Below, one piece after another: positions 16,785 to 25,518 of a stretch of DNA of 54,901 nt; position 1 is the stretch's first letter; every line of letters begins with the position of its first letter. Position numbers and translations under genes: made by a program. The DNA lies in assembly GCA_903871935.1 (NCBI GenBank), contig CAIQIQ010000108.1, positions 1 to 54,901 of the forward strand, read 5' to 3'. The notes under the pieces were generated by a model. That model saw only the letters and a list, made by a program, of their open reading frames with translations. It did no database searches and was not told the DNA's origin. The stretch is from an uncultured Phycisphaerales bacterium. GTDB taxonomy: Bacteria; Planctomycetota; Phycisphaerae; Tepidisphaerales; Tepidisphaeraceae.

Positions 16785-17034
16785 CGCGCCCCTCGGCAAT
16801 CCAACTGCGAATCTCCTCCCTCGTCACGACGCAGCCGCGAGCCGCCAGCGATGATCTTAATTGTTTGAGCCGCGTCGCCGCCGCTTTGGATGACCCCGAT
16901 TCATCAGACCGAGCTGGAATCAGCTTTGCCACCGGCGTGCCTCGCCGGGTGATCACGTACTCCGCCCCGGCCGCCACCTCCTCAAGCAGGCGGCTCAAGT
17001 GTGTCTTGGCTTCGAATGACCCGATCTCTTTCAT
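16768..17034 (-). CDS. Phd/YefM-type antitoxin of vapC
   Basis: Antitoxin of 88 residues from ATG at 17034 (MKEIGSFEAKTHLSRLLEEV). The Phd/YefM DNA-binding fold is recognisable: F-E-A-K-T-H-L-S-R-L-L, then VITRRGTPVAKLIP. The C-terminal part (EEIRSWIAEGR) is the toxin-binding region. A longer frame starts two codons earlier, but MKEI is the usual first motif. Two direct repeats in front of it make an operator likely. Confidence 0.88.
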   Translation of the reverse strand: MKEIGSFEAKTHLSRLLEEVAAGAEYVITRRGTPVAKLIPARSDESGSSKAAATRLKQLRSSLAARGCVVTREEIRSWIAEGRDESGH

Positions 17035-17036
17035 AG

Positions 17037-17058
17037 TCAACTAGTATATTCAACTAGT
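17037..17058. promoter_or_regulatory. Direct-repeat operator of the vapBC pair
   Basis: ACTAGTTGA occurs twice on the minus strand (17037-17045 and 17050-17058), spaced 13 bases start to start, just in front of the antitoxin start. Each contains the palindrome ACTAGT. Repeats of this sort are where Phd-type antitoxins bind; this is inference from position. Confidence 0.55.
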
Positions 17059-17591
17059 TGCTTTCAGTCCAACGCCGCTTCGGTAACCGATGAGCCGGCC
17101 AACGCGGACTCTGAACAAAATGCGAATTTTCCTCACCCTTCGTTTTTCCGCCCTTTTCACACAAAACGACCCTAACTTACCCCTTTATATAGGGGGACAT
17201 CGTTTTTTTCACCCTCTTGGCCGTTACCCCGGCCAGTTTCTTTGACAATCGAATACTATTCCTACCGGACAAGCAGGGAATCCGCATCCGAAGATGCACA
17301 GCGATCCTGCGCACCTTGCCTCTTCTCTTTCATCCTTCATCCTTCCGCCTTGATCCTTGGCGTGAGTTATCCACAATCATCCCAAACCTGCGCATCTCCT
17401 CCCCCAATCCCGCCGTAACTCGCTGTCCCCACAGCACATAGCGCACTGGTGGTCATCCCACCGAGAACCTGCGCACCTGTCACTTATCCACACCTGGCAC
17501 CTTTCTCTTCCCACCCCAATACAGAAAGGCCAACAACCCGTCGGTCATTGGCCCTTCAGTCATTGTTAAGCGAAGCGAAATCCCGGCCGCG
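17059..17591. other. Long non-coding stretch with two perfect DnaA-box sequences
   Basis: No gene is supported in 530 bases. It holds TTATCCACA at 17367-17375 and 17484-17492, and an AT-rich part around 17163-17209 with nested inverted repeats (AAAACGA / TCGTTTT outside, CCCCT / AGGGG inside) and a T7 run. The nested repeat could be a bidirectional terminator between the GH4 gene and vapBC. Confidence 0.5.
17163..17209. terminator. Candidate bidirectional terminator
   Basis: Outer arms AAAACGA (17163-17169) and TCGTTTT (17200-17206) enclose an inner stem CCCCT-TTATAT-AGGGG (17180-17195); seven T follow. It lies between the 3' end of the GH4 gene and the vapBC operator. The inner stem is short, so confidence is modest. 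Confidence 0.35.
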
Positions 17592-19247
17592 CTAGGCAAC
17601 CTTGACCTTCTTCGCCTTGCCGCCAGCCTTGTCAGCCAGCGTCGGCTTGGTCATCTTGCCCTTGTCGGCCGCCGCAGCATTGCTGCGGGCCTCAGCGGCG
17701 TCCGCCTTCATCTCCGCAACCGTCTTGGTCTTGATCCGGGCCGCGCCCTGCGTCTCCACCAGCTTCGCACGCGTCCCATTCTTCACCGCATCCGCCAGCC
17801 GCTTCTTCGCCCCGGCGATCTCGTTCTTGTACTGCGGCAACCACTTCGCCTGACCAACCAGCATGTCATCGGTAAGCTGCCAGATCTCCTCTGGATCGCA
17901 CACCGCACCCGTCAGCGGATCGTGCAGCATCGCCTGTTTCAACAGCGTCAAGTCGCCGCTGATCGCCGCGTACACGCTCATCCGCTGCACGCTCACCGTG
18001 GCGTTGCACGTCGCCGCACACGCAAGCGGCAGAGGCCCGACTACAGGCATGTTGATGCCCGTCTTATCCACATAGCCAGGGATCTCGACGATGCAGTCAT
18101 CCGGCAGATTCGGGATCCGCCCCTGGTTCACGACATTGAAGTGGCCGCGATAGATTCGCCCGGTTACCAGGCCTTCAATAATGTACGAACCGTGCTCCTC
18201 GGAACGGTCGCTCGGGCTGATCTTCGGCGGCTGCTCCTTGAGCCAGTTGGGAAAATCAGTCTCGAACCAGTTCCGCCCTTCCGTGCAGACGCGCAGATAT
18301 CCACCGGTTTCGCCATTGATCCAGCTCGACAGGTCGATCCACTTGTTGATCTCATTCGTCCGCTTGCGATACCAGGGCACGTACTCGGAGAGGTGACCAT
18401 TCGACTCCGTGGAGTAATACCCAAAGCGATTCAGCACATCCAGGCGAACCTTCTCGCTTGTGCGATACCCCGCGACATCGCCCATCAGCTCCGGCAGTTT
18501 GCTCGTCAGATCGATGCCGCGCCAAGCCGCCTTAACGCACCAGGTCTGGTGATTCAACCCCGAGAATACCGCATCAATCTCGCGGCGGTGCATACCATAC
18601 TTCACTCGCGGGTCGATCCAGTTGTATTCCTTGAGCGTCGCCCCGGGCGAGACGTAATCCATCGGAATCTGGCCGGTTAGCTTGAGCCACAGCTCAATCG
18701 CATGGGTGATCTGCCAGTGTGCCCCCTGCACGCCGTGACAAAGACCGATCGTGTTGACCTTGCCAAACTGGTTGCACGCCCAGGTGTTCATCGCCATGGG
18801 ATTGGAATAGTTCAGCATAATCGCACCAGGTTTGGCCACTTCCCGAATGTCCTTGCAAAAGTCCAGCAAGGCCACCATGGTCCGCTGACCGTACATGATG
18901 CCGCCAGCACACAAAGTGTCGCCCACGCACTGGTCCACACCGTACTTCAGAGGAATGTCGATGTCGGTCGCGAAGGCCTCAATCCCACCGACGCGAACCA
19001 TGCATATCACAAAGTCGGCATCGGCAACCGCCTTCCGGCGGTCGGTCGTGGCGACGATCTTCGCCGGCAGCTTGTTGCCTTCGATGTCACGCTCACAGAG
19101 CTGTGTGACCATATCCAGGTTCTGCTTCGAGATATCCGTAAAGGCGAACTGCGTGTCCGCCAGCTCCGGTACGCCCAGCAGGTCGCGCAGAAGCCGACGA
19201 GTAAAACCAATCGAACCCGCGCCGATCATTGCCACTTTGATTGCCAT
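17592..19247 (-). CDS. GH4 family glycosidase (alpha-galactosidase/alpha-galacturonidase-like)
   Basis: NAD- and metal-dependent glycosidase, 551 residues. The start at 19247 (MAIKVAMIGAGSIGFTRRLL) places the NAD-binding motif at residues 8-17 and has AGGAG upstream; an extra 25 codons in frame are probably not translated. GH4 features seen are LNYSNPMAMNTWA, the metal ligands in GLCHGVQG, and FSGLNHQTW. It is longer than most GH4 proteins because of a roughly 60-residue tail rich in Ala and Lys that ends KAGGKAKKVKVA. The nearby rhaB gene fits a pectin or rhamnogalacturonan context and makes an alpha-galacturonidase (LplD-like) plausible. It is divergent from an MFS transporter. Confidence 0.9.
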   Translation of the reverse strand: MAIKVAMIGAGSIGFTRRLLRDLLGVPELADTQFAFTDISKQNLDMVTQLCERDIEGNKLPAKIVATTDRRKAVADADFVICMVRVGGIEAFATDIDIPLKYGVDQCVGDTLCAGGIMYGQRTMVALLDFCKDIREVAKPGAIMLNYSNPMAMNTWACNQFGKVNTIGLCHGVQGAHWQITHAIELWLKLTGQIPMDYVSPGATLKEYNWIDPRVKYGMHRREIDAVFSGLNHQTWCVKAAWRGIDLTSKLPELMGDVAGYRTSEKVRLDVLNRFGYYSTESNGHLSEYVPWYRKRTNEINKWIDLSSWINGETGGYLRVCTEGRNWFETDFPNWLKEQPPKISPSDRSEEHGSYIIEGLVTGRIYRGHFNVVNQGRIPNLPDDCIVEIPGYVDKTGINMPVVGPLPLACAATCNATVSVQRMSVYAAISGDLTLLKQAMLHDPLTGAVCDPEEIWQLTDDMLVGQAKWLPQYKNEIAGAKKRLADAVKNGTRAKLVETQGAARIKTKTVAEMKADAAEARSNAAAADKGKMTKPTLADKAGGKAKKVKVA

Positions 19248-19450
19248 GAGTCTTCGAACTCCTATTGTCTTGTGCTCTACCGACGTACCACGACCAACGC
19301 GACAACATGTCTCATTGGCCATCGCCCGATCTTCTCAGAACATGCCAGACCTTCAATAGCTCTCGGCCCAAAGTTAACGTAATCCCCTGCACACATCTCC
19401 CCTTCCCAAATGCGCGATAAACGTCACAATACCGACGCAACGCAAATCCC

Positions 19451-20755
19451 ATGAGTGAAGTTACCGAATCCGAAGTCTCCACCATCTCCATCCATGAGCC
19501 CATTGATGAAACCGCTCGTGATCAGCGGATCAATTTCTGGGTCTCGGTGATTGAGGGCGGTGCCTTCATGGGAGGCCTGGGATTCTTAGCAGCCCAAACC
19601 ATCCTGCCGGACATTATCCGCCAGCTCGGCGGCTCGCCCCTTCTGATTGCCGCAGCGCCTTCGTTGTCGTCGCTCGGATACTGGGTCTGCCCCATCCTCA
19701 GCGCCCATTGGGTTGACCGGATGCACCGGTATAAGCCCTTCATCGTTCTAGTCGGGGCAACGCAGCGGATACCGTATCTTCTGGCCACGATCATACTCTA
19801 TCTCGCGGCATCGGGAACCTTCGTCGGCGCAGCTCTGACCGCCGTGGTGCTCACGCCGGTGCTGGCCGGCATCGCCGGAGGCCTAAGCGTCACGGCATGG
19901 CAGCAGCTTATCGCCCGCTGCATCCCGGAAAAACGTCGCGCCTCGCTATTTGCCACACGCTATATCGTGACATGTATTCTTGGTGTGCTCGCCGGTTTCA
20001 CCGCCAAGTACCTCTTCGCCCACTGTTCACTCCTATCCGCCTACGCCACGCTTCATCTGATTACCCTCTCGCTGCTGATGGTGTCTTTCTTCGTATTCCT
20101 GGCGACCCGTGAACCGGCCTCCCCGGCACCGGCCGTTCATACCCTCACCCTGTTCGAAAATCTGGCTTTGATGCCACGCCTGATCGCCGGCGACCCCACA
20201 TTCCGTCGCTACCTCTGGTCACGGATGCTGCGCAACGGCACTCTCATCCTGACGCCCTTCCTCGCCATCTATGCACGCGTTCATCTGAACCAGCCCGAAA
20301 GCTTTCTGGGAACTCTGACTATTTCCAACATGATCGGCGCCATCGTCGGCAACCTGCTGGCAGCGCGACTCGGCGATCGCGTTGGCGGGAAGATTCCCAG
20401 CCAGCTTGCCCTGGTCCTTTACATCCTCGCCGCCGCATGGTCAATCGTCGCCGGAACTCCTGTCGAGTTCACTTTGATCTTCGCCCTCATGGGTGCAGCG
20501 CTCTATATCGGCGAAGTCGGCGCATTCACCCTGATGCTGGAGATCCTCCCCCAGCGCAACCGCGCCACCTATCTCGCAATCACCGTGTTGGCGAATGTAC
20601 CGGCCGTGATCATGGCCGGCTGGATCAGTTCTTCCATATGGAAGCACACCGGCGGAATTGCGCTGCTCGCGGCTCTTACAATCGTCACATTGATCTGCTC
20701 AATGCTGCTGCTGCATCCCATCAAGGATCCGCGACACAAGCGGGCCGCTCGCTAA
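19451..20755 (+). CDS. MFS transporter
   Basis: Integral membrane transporter of 434 residues with about 12 predicted spans. The first span region (GGAFMGGLGFLAAQTILPDII) and the cytoplasmic loop with VDRMHRYKPFIVLVGATQRIPYL between spans 2 and 4 fit the major facilitator superfamily; GNLLAARLGDRVGGKIP is a second-half copy of the same loop motif. The substrate is unknown; a sugar or glycoside is plausible from the divergent GH4 neighbour. Its stop overlaps the stop of the convergent PLP enzyme by 4 bases. Confidence 0.85.
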   Translation: MSEVTESEVSTISIHEPIDETARDQRINFWVSVIEGGAFMGGLGFLAAQTILPDIIRQLGGSPLLIAAAPSLSSLGYWVCPILSAHWVDRMHRYKPFIVLVGATQRIPYLLATIILYLAASGTFVGAALTAVVLTPVLAGIAGGLSVTAWQQLIARCIPEKRRASLFATRYIVTCILGVLAGFTAKYLFAHCSLLSAYATLHLITLSLLMVSFFVFLATREPASPAPAVHTLTLFENLALMPRLIAGDPTFRRYLWSRMLRNGTLILTPFLAIYARVHLNQPESFLGTLTISNMIGAIVGNLLAARLGDRVGGKIPSQLALVLYILAAAWSIVAGTPVEFTLIFALMGAALYIGEVGAFTLMLEILPQRNRATYLAITVLANVPAVIMAGWISSSIWKHTGGIALLAALTIVTLICSMLLLHPIKDPRHKRAAR

Positions 20756-21858
20756 GCCTGGCCCTTCTCCCACTCGACAATGACCGCAGCAAGCTGCCGA
20801 ACATCCCTCGCCGTATGCGAACTGGACAGAGCAAAGCGAAAGATCCCCTGTGGAGGGCTGTTCAGGTACGTGATCCAGGATGGGAAGATACCAGCGCGTT
20901 GGAGCATGCTGCGAAGCCGGCGAGCCGAAGCAACATCGCGGGGATAGATCACCAGAACAGGACTCTCGAGATCGTGGAAAATGTGTTCCGCCTGAGGCAA
21001 CAGCGCGTGAATCAACCGAGCGTTGGATTGCAGTCGTTCGACGCGCCCGGGGTTGCCCGCAAGCAACTTCACGGCCGCCGTAATCCCCGAGGCAATCGGC
21101 AGCAACGGCGCTGTATTGCCAATAAACGCAGGTGCGCTGTCGTAAATGGCTTTGATCATGCTGCGAGATCCGACAATGGCCCCCCCCTGCATGCCCAGTG
21201 ACTTGCCCAAGCTGATGGTCTGGATGATGCGGTCATCATCAAGACCTCGCGCGGCAACCGTGCCGCGACCGGACGGACCAATCGTGCCAAAGCCGTGGGC
21301 ATCATCCACCAGTAGCCAGCCGCGTGACGGCAGTTCGGCGAGGTAGGCCGCCAACGGCGCGATCCGGCCGCGGGCGCCTTGCAGACCATCGCAAGCGATG
21401 ACCGGCCGGGCGCTGCGCGGCAGACGTCGCAGTGCCTTGCCCAGTGCCGCCACATCGGCGTATGAGAATCGCTGCACGGGAAGGCCAGAAAGGGTTGCTC
21501 CATCGGCAACGCACGCATGAGCGGCGTCAGCAAGCAGAATGTGCGTGGTAAACGACTTGAGCGCCTGAAAAGCCGCAATGGGAGCCAGATAGCCAGCGGC
21601 CACCATGATCGCGGCGGGTTGCCGCATAAAGCCGGCAATGGCCCGCTCAGCTTGACCATAGGCCGCATGCTCGCCGGTGGTGGTCCGTGATGCACCGGTG
21701 CCGAACGGCCGATGGTGCATGGCAGCGCAGATTGCCTTATGCACCGCGGGATGCCCGGAAAGCCGCAGATAGTCGCACCCCGCGAAATACAACAATCGCC
21801 GCCCACGTATCAGGATGTGGGTTGCGTCATCAAATTCAATTGCAATTGAGGATGGCAT
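20752..21858 (-). CDS. PLP-dependent alpha-oxoamine synthase-like enzyme (BioF/KBL/ALAS fold)
   Basis: A 368-residue enzyme likely to condense an amino acid with an acyl-CoA. Fold type I motifs are seen: FAGCDYLRLSGHPAV near the N-terminus, GTGASRTTTGEHAAYGQAE, the cofactor Asp region LLVDDAHGFGTIGPSGRG, and the PLP lysine in TISLGKSLGMQGGAIVG. The product could be 8-amino-7-oxononanoate, 2-amino-3-ketobutyrate or another oxoamine; no bioA, bioD or bioB is adjacent. The start at 21858 follows 5 bases after the upstream gene's stop. The C-terminus overlaps the convergent MFS gene by 4 bases. Confidence 0.85.
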   Translation of the reverse strand: MPSSIAIEFDDATHILIRGRRLLYFAGCDYLRLSGHPAVHKAICAAMHHRPFGTGASRTTTGEHAAYGQAERAIAGFMRQPAAIMVAAGYLAPIAAFQALKSFTTHILLADAAHACVADGATLSGLPVQRFSYADVAALGKALRRLPRSARPVIACDGLQGARGRIAPLAAYLAELPSRGWLLVDDAHGFGTIGPSGRGTVAARGLDDDRIIQTISLGKSLGMQGGAIVGSRSMIKAIYDSAPAFIGNTAPLLPIASGITAAVKLLAGNPGRVERLQSNARLIHALLPQAEHIFHDLESPVLVIYPRDVASARRLRSMLQRAGIFPSWITYLNSPPQGIFRFALSSSHTARDVRQLAAVIVEWEKGQA

Positions 21859-21863
21859 AGCTG

Positions 21864-22853
21864 CTATACCTTCGGTGTTATGGCCATGACGCATTCCGTA
21901 ATCTGCCGGATGTCGCGCTCGGTGAGGTCATCGCCAATCAGCGACGCGGTGACGATGTCGCGGTGGTTGCTCAGCATCCAGAGACGAATGGTGCCATGTT
22001 CGAGCGCACGCCATTCAACGACGCCATATAACCCAAGCGGACAGATGCCGCTCAGGATGTGAGCGTTCTTGCGGGCGCCGGAGCGCATCGCCATTCGGCG
22101 AATCGCATCTGTCAACTCCACCTCGGTTACGTTCCGGTTCAGGGCAGCGCCTTCTTCAATCGCGACACGGAAGATCGACTGCTCCTTAACGTATGTGATG
22201 GGCTGACCTGCAATCTCTTCAGCCTGCTCCCACCCATCTGGAACCGTGATGTTCCACACCAGGACCTGCTTTGTCCCAGAAGATGGAGAGATGATCTCAA
22301 TGGCCGCCGGTGCAAGGTGCGACACCGCATACAGCAGGTCCAGCAGAGCATCGGTCGTCGCCGTGCCCAGGTCGACCTCAATGGTCATCCCTTGCTCGGT
22401 CCAGAACGGACCATCGAGGGAGTGGACAACGCCACGGACACCGCCGGCCATCTCAGGACGCCGGCCGATACGATCAAACCAGCGATCAAACCAGTCCAGC
22501 ACAGGAGTCAGGTCCCCAGTCTGATTCACCCCGGATGCGCGCAGTTCGAAATGGTCCCACGTGAACTGGCGGATGGTAACCGGAATATTGCTGACCTCGC
22601 CCACCGACGCCGTGACCTGAGCCGGCTTATCCTCGCGGATCGTGGTGATTGACTCGGGCCGGCCGTCGACAAGCGGCAGCAGATCGTGCCGCACCGGCAA
22701 CGAGAACCTCCCCTCCTCGGGCTCTTCGTTCTGCCCGAAGCTGTATTCGAGCATGCATGGCCTGTTCCGGGTGCCTTTGAACTCGCGGACAGAGCGCTCA
22801 AACGCCTTCACATAGTTGTCACGCACCGGTGCTATGAGCGCTCGCAGATCCAT
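21864..22853 (-). CDS. Unknown protein coupled to the PLP enzyme
   Basis: A soluble protein of about 329 residues (an ATG 9 bases upstream at 22862 is possible; the chosen start has GAAGGA at a better distance). It has two similar-looking halves: the first contains GEVSNIPVTIRQFTWDHFELRA, the second VLVWNITVPDGWEQAEEI and LYGVVEWRALEHGTIRLWMLS. No signal peptide, membrane span or catalytic motif is evident. It sits 5 bases ahead of the PLP gene, which suggests linked function. I do not recognise a family. Confidence 0.6.
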   Translation of the reverse strand: MDLRALIAPVRDNYVKAFERSVREFKGTRNRPCMLEYSFGQNEEPEEGRFSLPVRHDLLPLVDGRPESITTIREDKPAQVTASVGEVSNIPVTIRQFTWDHFELRASGVNQTGDLTPVLDWFDRWFDRIGRRPEMAGGVRGVVHSLDGPFWTEQGMTIEVDLGTATTDALLDLLYAVSHLAPAAIEIISPSSGTKQVLVWNITVPDGWEQAEEIAGQPITYVKEQSIFRVAIEEGAALNRNVTEVELTDAIRRMAMRSGARKNAHILSGICPLGLYGVVEWRALEHGTIRLWMLSNHRDIVTASLIGDDLTERDIRQITECVMAITPKV

Positions 22854-23066
22854 CTCCGTCATTCCTTCGTCGCCAGAACCATGGCGGGATGTTGTACCAT
22901 GAATGAGCGATCAAGACGATTTGCCTAGTGTGCTGCGGCCGAAATACACTCGCCTCTGATGAAAAAGCACACCTTCGGTCCCGGCCTTACTATACTGTCG
23001 GCCGACCAACTCATGTGGAAATGCCCGGTTGACTCGGCATGCACGACTTTGCGCCTGTCCTTCGTT

Positions 23067-23072
23067 TATAAT
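23067..23072 (+). promoter_or_regulatory. Candidate -10 element of the zinc-ribbon membrane gene
   Basis: A perfect TATAAT lies 27 bases ahead of the ATG at 23099. The matching -35 region is weak, so the promoter is suggested only by the -10 and its position. Nothing else is seen in 22863-23098. Confidence 0.35.
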
Positions 23073-23098
23073 TGTGATATCGCAGCATAAAGAGACAC

Positions 23099-24445
23099 AT
23101 GATCCGTTTTTCATGCCGATGTTCGCAGGTTGTCGAACTGTCCGATGACATGGCCGGGCTCAGCACCCAATGCCCCAAGTGCGGCCTGTTGCTCGACGTT
23201 CCGACCCTGTCAGACGCCGGCGCCATCGATGCCGATGGCACCTATCGCCTCGATAATCGACCCACCCCCAAAATCAACGAGCACCTGCAGGAGCTTACCA
23301 CCGTCTATTTCCCCGGCCGCCACCGGTCCGATGGCACCGACATCGACCTCCGCGGCACCGTTGGACCGGCCAAGCCCCCTCCCGAGCCAGCCCCCCCCGC
23401 GCAAGCCGCCGCCCCTCCCACGCCCATTCAACGCCCCAAATACGATCCCGAGACCGGCGAGTTGATCGTTCCCGTTGACATCAACCAGCCCGCCGTCGCC
23501 ATCGACTACTCCAATCTTCCCACCGCCAGGCGCGTCATCGAATACTCCGCCACCACCCATCGCGCCCATCCATTCATCCCCGACCTGGGCGTCTTCACTC
23601 ACCTCCTCGAGCCGGTGAACCTGATCGTGCTCGGGGTGATGTTCGTGATGCACCTGGCACTGATCCTGTTTGCCATCGTCAGCAGTTACATCATCGTGAT
23701 CTATTTCGCGCCCATCGCTCTTGTCGTGCTTCTCATCGGTCATTACGCCATGCTGGTCGAGGAAATGGGGCCTAATGAACGCGATGAACTGCCCCGCCCC
23801 CTGCGAAACGTCCATTTCTACGACGACTTTGTCGCGCCCTTCGTCCACATGGTCTCTTCACTGCTCCTGTGCTACTGGCCATCCTTTATCATCATCTTCG
23901 CCAACCTGACTGCCGCGGCCAATAACAATCCCTTCCCCTTCCCTCACACGCGCGACCTGCATCTGGCCATCTTCCTGATTGGTTCCCTGGCCTTTCCCGC
24001 AACCCTCCAGACCATCTGCACCAGTGGCAATATCCTCAACCTTCGCCCCGACCGCATCTGGGGCATCATCCGTTGCACCAGCTTGCGTTACCTCCCCATC
24101 GTTCTGCTCTGGATCGTCGCCATCACCTCCTGTCTGGCCGGCCAATGGGCAGTAGCTTTCTACTGGGCCTCCCTGTTTATCCCCAAGAGTCCTCCGCTTC
24201 CATTGATCGCCCAGCCCTTCATCGCCTATCCCTTGCTCATCCTCGGCATTTACCTCCTGCATGCCTTCGGCTGGGTCCTCGGCCAGGAATACCAACGCTC
24301 CCATCCGTTCTACCCCTGGATCCTGCAACAGCACATCCGGACCACCGAACCCGTCCAGGAACCGATCCTACACCCCAAACTCTCCGCCGCCGAACAAGCC
24401 GCCCAGCAGCGCGCCGCCAAACGTGCCAAGTCACAGATTCGCTAA
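23099..24445 (+). CDS. Zinc-ribbon membrane protein of unknown function
   Basis: A 448-residue protein. The N-terminus has an apparent zinc ribbon (FSCRCSQVVELSDD, then STQCPKCGLLLDVP). A Pro-rich low-complexity segment at about 105-125 links it to a membrane domain from about residue 175 on, with at least six hydrophobic spans (NLIVLGVMFVMHLALILFAIV; FAPIALVVLLIGHYAMLV; and others). A basic Ala-rich cytoplasmic tail ends it. Proteins joining an N-terminal zinc ribbon to a DUF4013-like membrane block are frequent in planctomycetes (family knowledge). Function unknown. Confidence 0.7.
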   Translation: MIRFSCRCSQVVELSDDMAGLSTQCPKCGLLLDVPTLSDAGAIDADGTYRLDNRPTPKINEHLQELTTVYFPGRHRSDGTDIDLRGTVGPAKPPPEPAPPAQAAAPPTPIQRPKYDPETGELIVPVDINQPAVAIDYSNLPTARRVIEYSATTHRAHPFIPDLGVFTHLLEPVNLIVLGVMFVMHLALILFAIVSSYIIVIYFAPIALVVLLIGHYAMLVEEMGPNERDELPRPLRNVHFYDDFVAPFVHMVSSLLLCYWPSFIIIFANLTAAANNNPFPFPHTRDLHLAIFLIGSLAFPATLQTICTSGNILNLRPDRIWGIIRCTSLRYLPIVLLWIVAITSCLAGQWAVAFYWASLFIPKSPPLPLIAQPFIAYPLLILGIYLLHAFGWVLGQEYQRSHPFYPWILQQHIRTTEPVQEPILHPKLSAAEQAAQQRAAKRAKSQIR

Positions 24446-24469
24446 CGTCACATTCTTGGAGCTCAGGAC

Positions 24470-25504
24470 ATGATCTCAGGTGCCCAGAACTACAAGCTGG
24501 CAATCGAATTCAAAGGGCCGGCCTGGCTGCCCACCAGCCTGTGGGTCAATCTCGACTGGCTGTACGACAAGGATCCGGCCAAACAGCAGAGAGTCCGAGC
24601 TCTGCAGCAACGCTTTCCCGACGATCTCCTGGGCGAGCTATGGATCACAAGGCACCTTCGCGAGACGCAGACCGAATCCGGCGTCAAGCACTGGACCGAC
24701 GAGTGGGGAGTCGGCTGGGCCAACGATGGCCACGGCTCCAAGCCGGACATGCATCCGCTGGCACAAGGCTTCGAATTCTTGAGCGATTACCCGCTCCCCG
24801 ACCCTCTTCTGCCCGGCCGCTTCGACGAAGTGGACAAGCATCTCAAAGATCGCGGCTCCCGCTATGTGCAGGGCCTTGTCTGGTTCACCCTCTTTGAGCG
24901 CTACTGGATGCTTCGCGGATTTGAGAACGCGCTCGTGGACCCCTATCTGGATGAGCCGCAGTTCTGCCTCTTGCGCGACCGCATCGTCCAGTTCAACATG
25001 GCCCTTATCGACCAGTGGTTAGAGCGTGGGGTCCACGCCGTGTTCTTCTCCGATGACTGGGGCTCACAGCGTTCCCTGCTCATGGACCCCTCCGATTGGC
25101 GCCGCTATTACAAGCCTTCGTACCAGGCGATGTTCGAGCGGGTCCGCCGCGGCGGGGCGCACGTCTGGATGCACCTCTGCGGCAACATCGAGGCCATCCT
25201 GCCGGACCTGATTGAGATCGGCCTGAACGTCTTGAACCCCGTCCAGCCGCAGGCGATGGATGTCCGCCGCCTCTCGCGCGAGTTCGGCGGCCACGTCTGC
25301 TTCAACGGCGGCGTCGACGTGCAGGGCACGCTCATCACCGGTACGCCCGATGCGGTAAGACGCGAAGTACACGAGTTGGTGGACCTCTTCGGCCGCTTCC
25401 ACGGCGGGTACATCGCCGGCACCAGCCACACGATCATGCCCGAGACGCCCTTGGACAACGTGATCGCCTTGTACGAAGCGCTCGCGCAGTACCTAAAAGC
25501 CTGA
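24470..25504 (+). CDS. Uroporphyrinogen decarboxylase (UroD)-family protein
   Basis: A 344-residue member of the UroD superfamily, which also holds corrinoid:CoM methyltransferases of the MtaA/CmuA type. Seen here: VHAVFFSDDWGSQRSLLMDP, VWMHLCGNIEAILPDLIEIGLNVLNPVQPQ (the family's conserved His-x-Cys-Gly block), and FNGGVDVQGTLITGTPDAV. The true UroD N-terminal Arg-rich signature is missing, so haem synthesis is unlikely; relatives in planctomycetes lie in sugar-degradation loci. It is 24 bases after the zinc-ribbon gene and may share its transcript. Confidence 0.82.
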   Translation: MISGAQNYKLAIEFKGPAWLPTSLWVNLDWLYDKDPAKQQRVRALQQRFPDDLLGELWITRHLRETQTESGVKHWTDEWGVGWANDGHGSKPDMHPLAQGFEFLSDYPLPDPLLPGRFDEVDKHLKDRGSRYVQGLVWFTLFERYWMLRGFENALVDPYLDEPQFCLLRDRIVQFNMALIDQWLERGVHAVFFSDDWGSQRSLLMDPSDWRRYYKPSYQAMFERVRRGGAHVWMHLCGNIEAILPDLIEIGLNVLNPVQPQAMDVRRLSREFGGHVCFNGGVDVQGTLITGTPDAVRREVHELVDLFGRFHGGYIAGTSHTIMPETPLDNVIALYEALAQYLKA

Positions 25505-25518
25505 GCCAATACGCCCCT

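Noticed and set aside
11029..25504. A tetrapyrrole pathway made of the BchE-like, BioF/ALAS-fold and UroD-like genes
   Set aside because: The UroD-like protein lacks the N-terminal signature of true UroD, the PLP enzyme has no clear ALAS trait, and the genes are far apart with unrelated neighbours.
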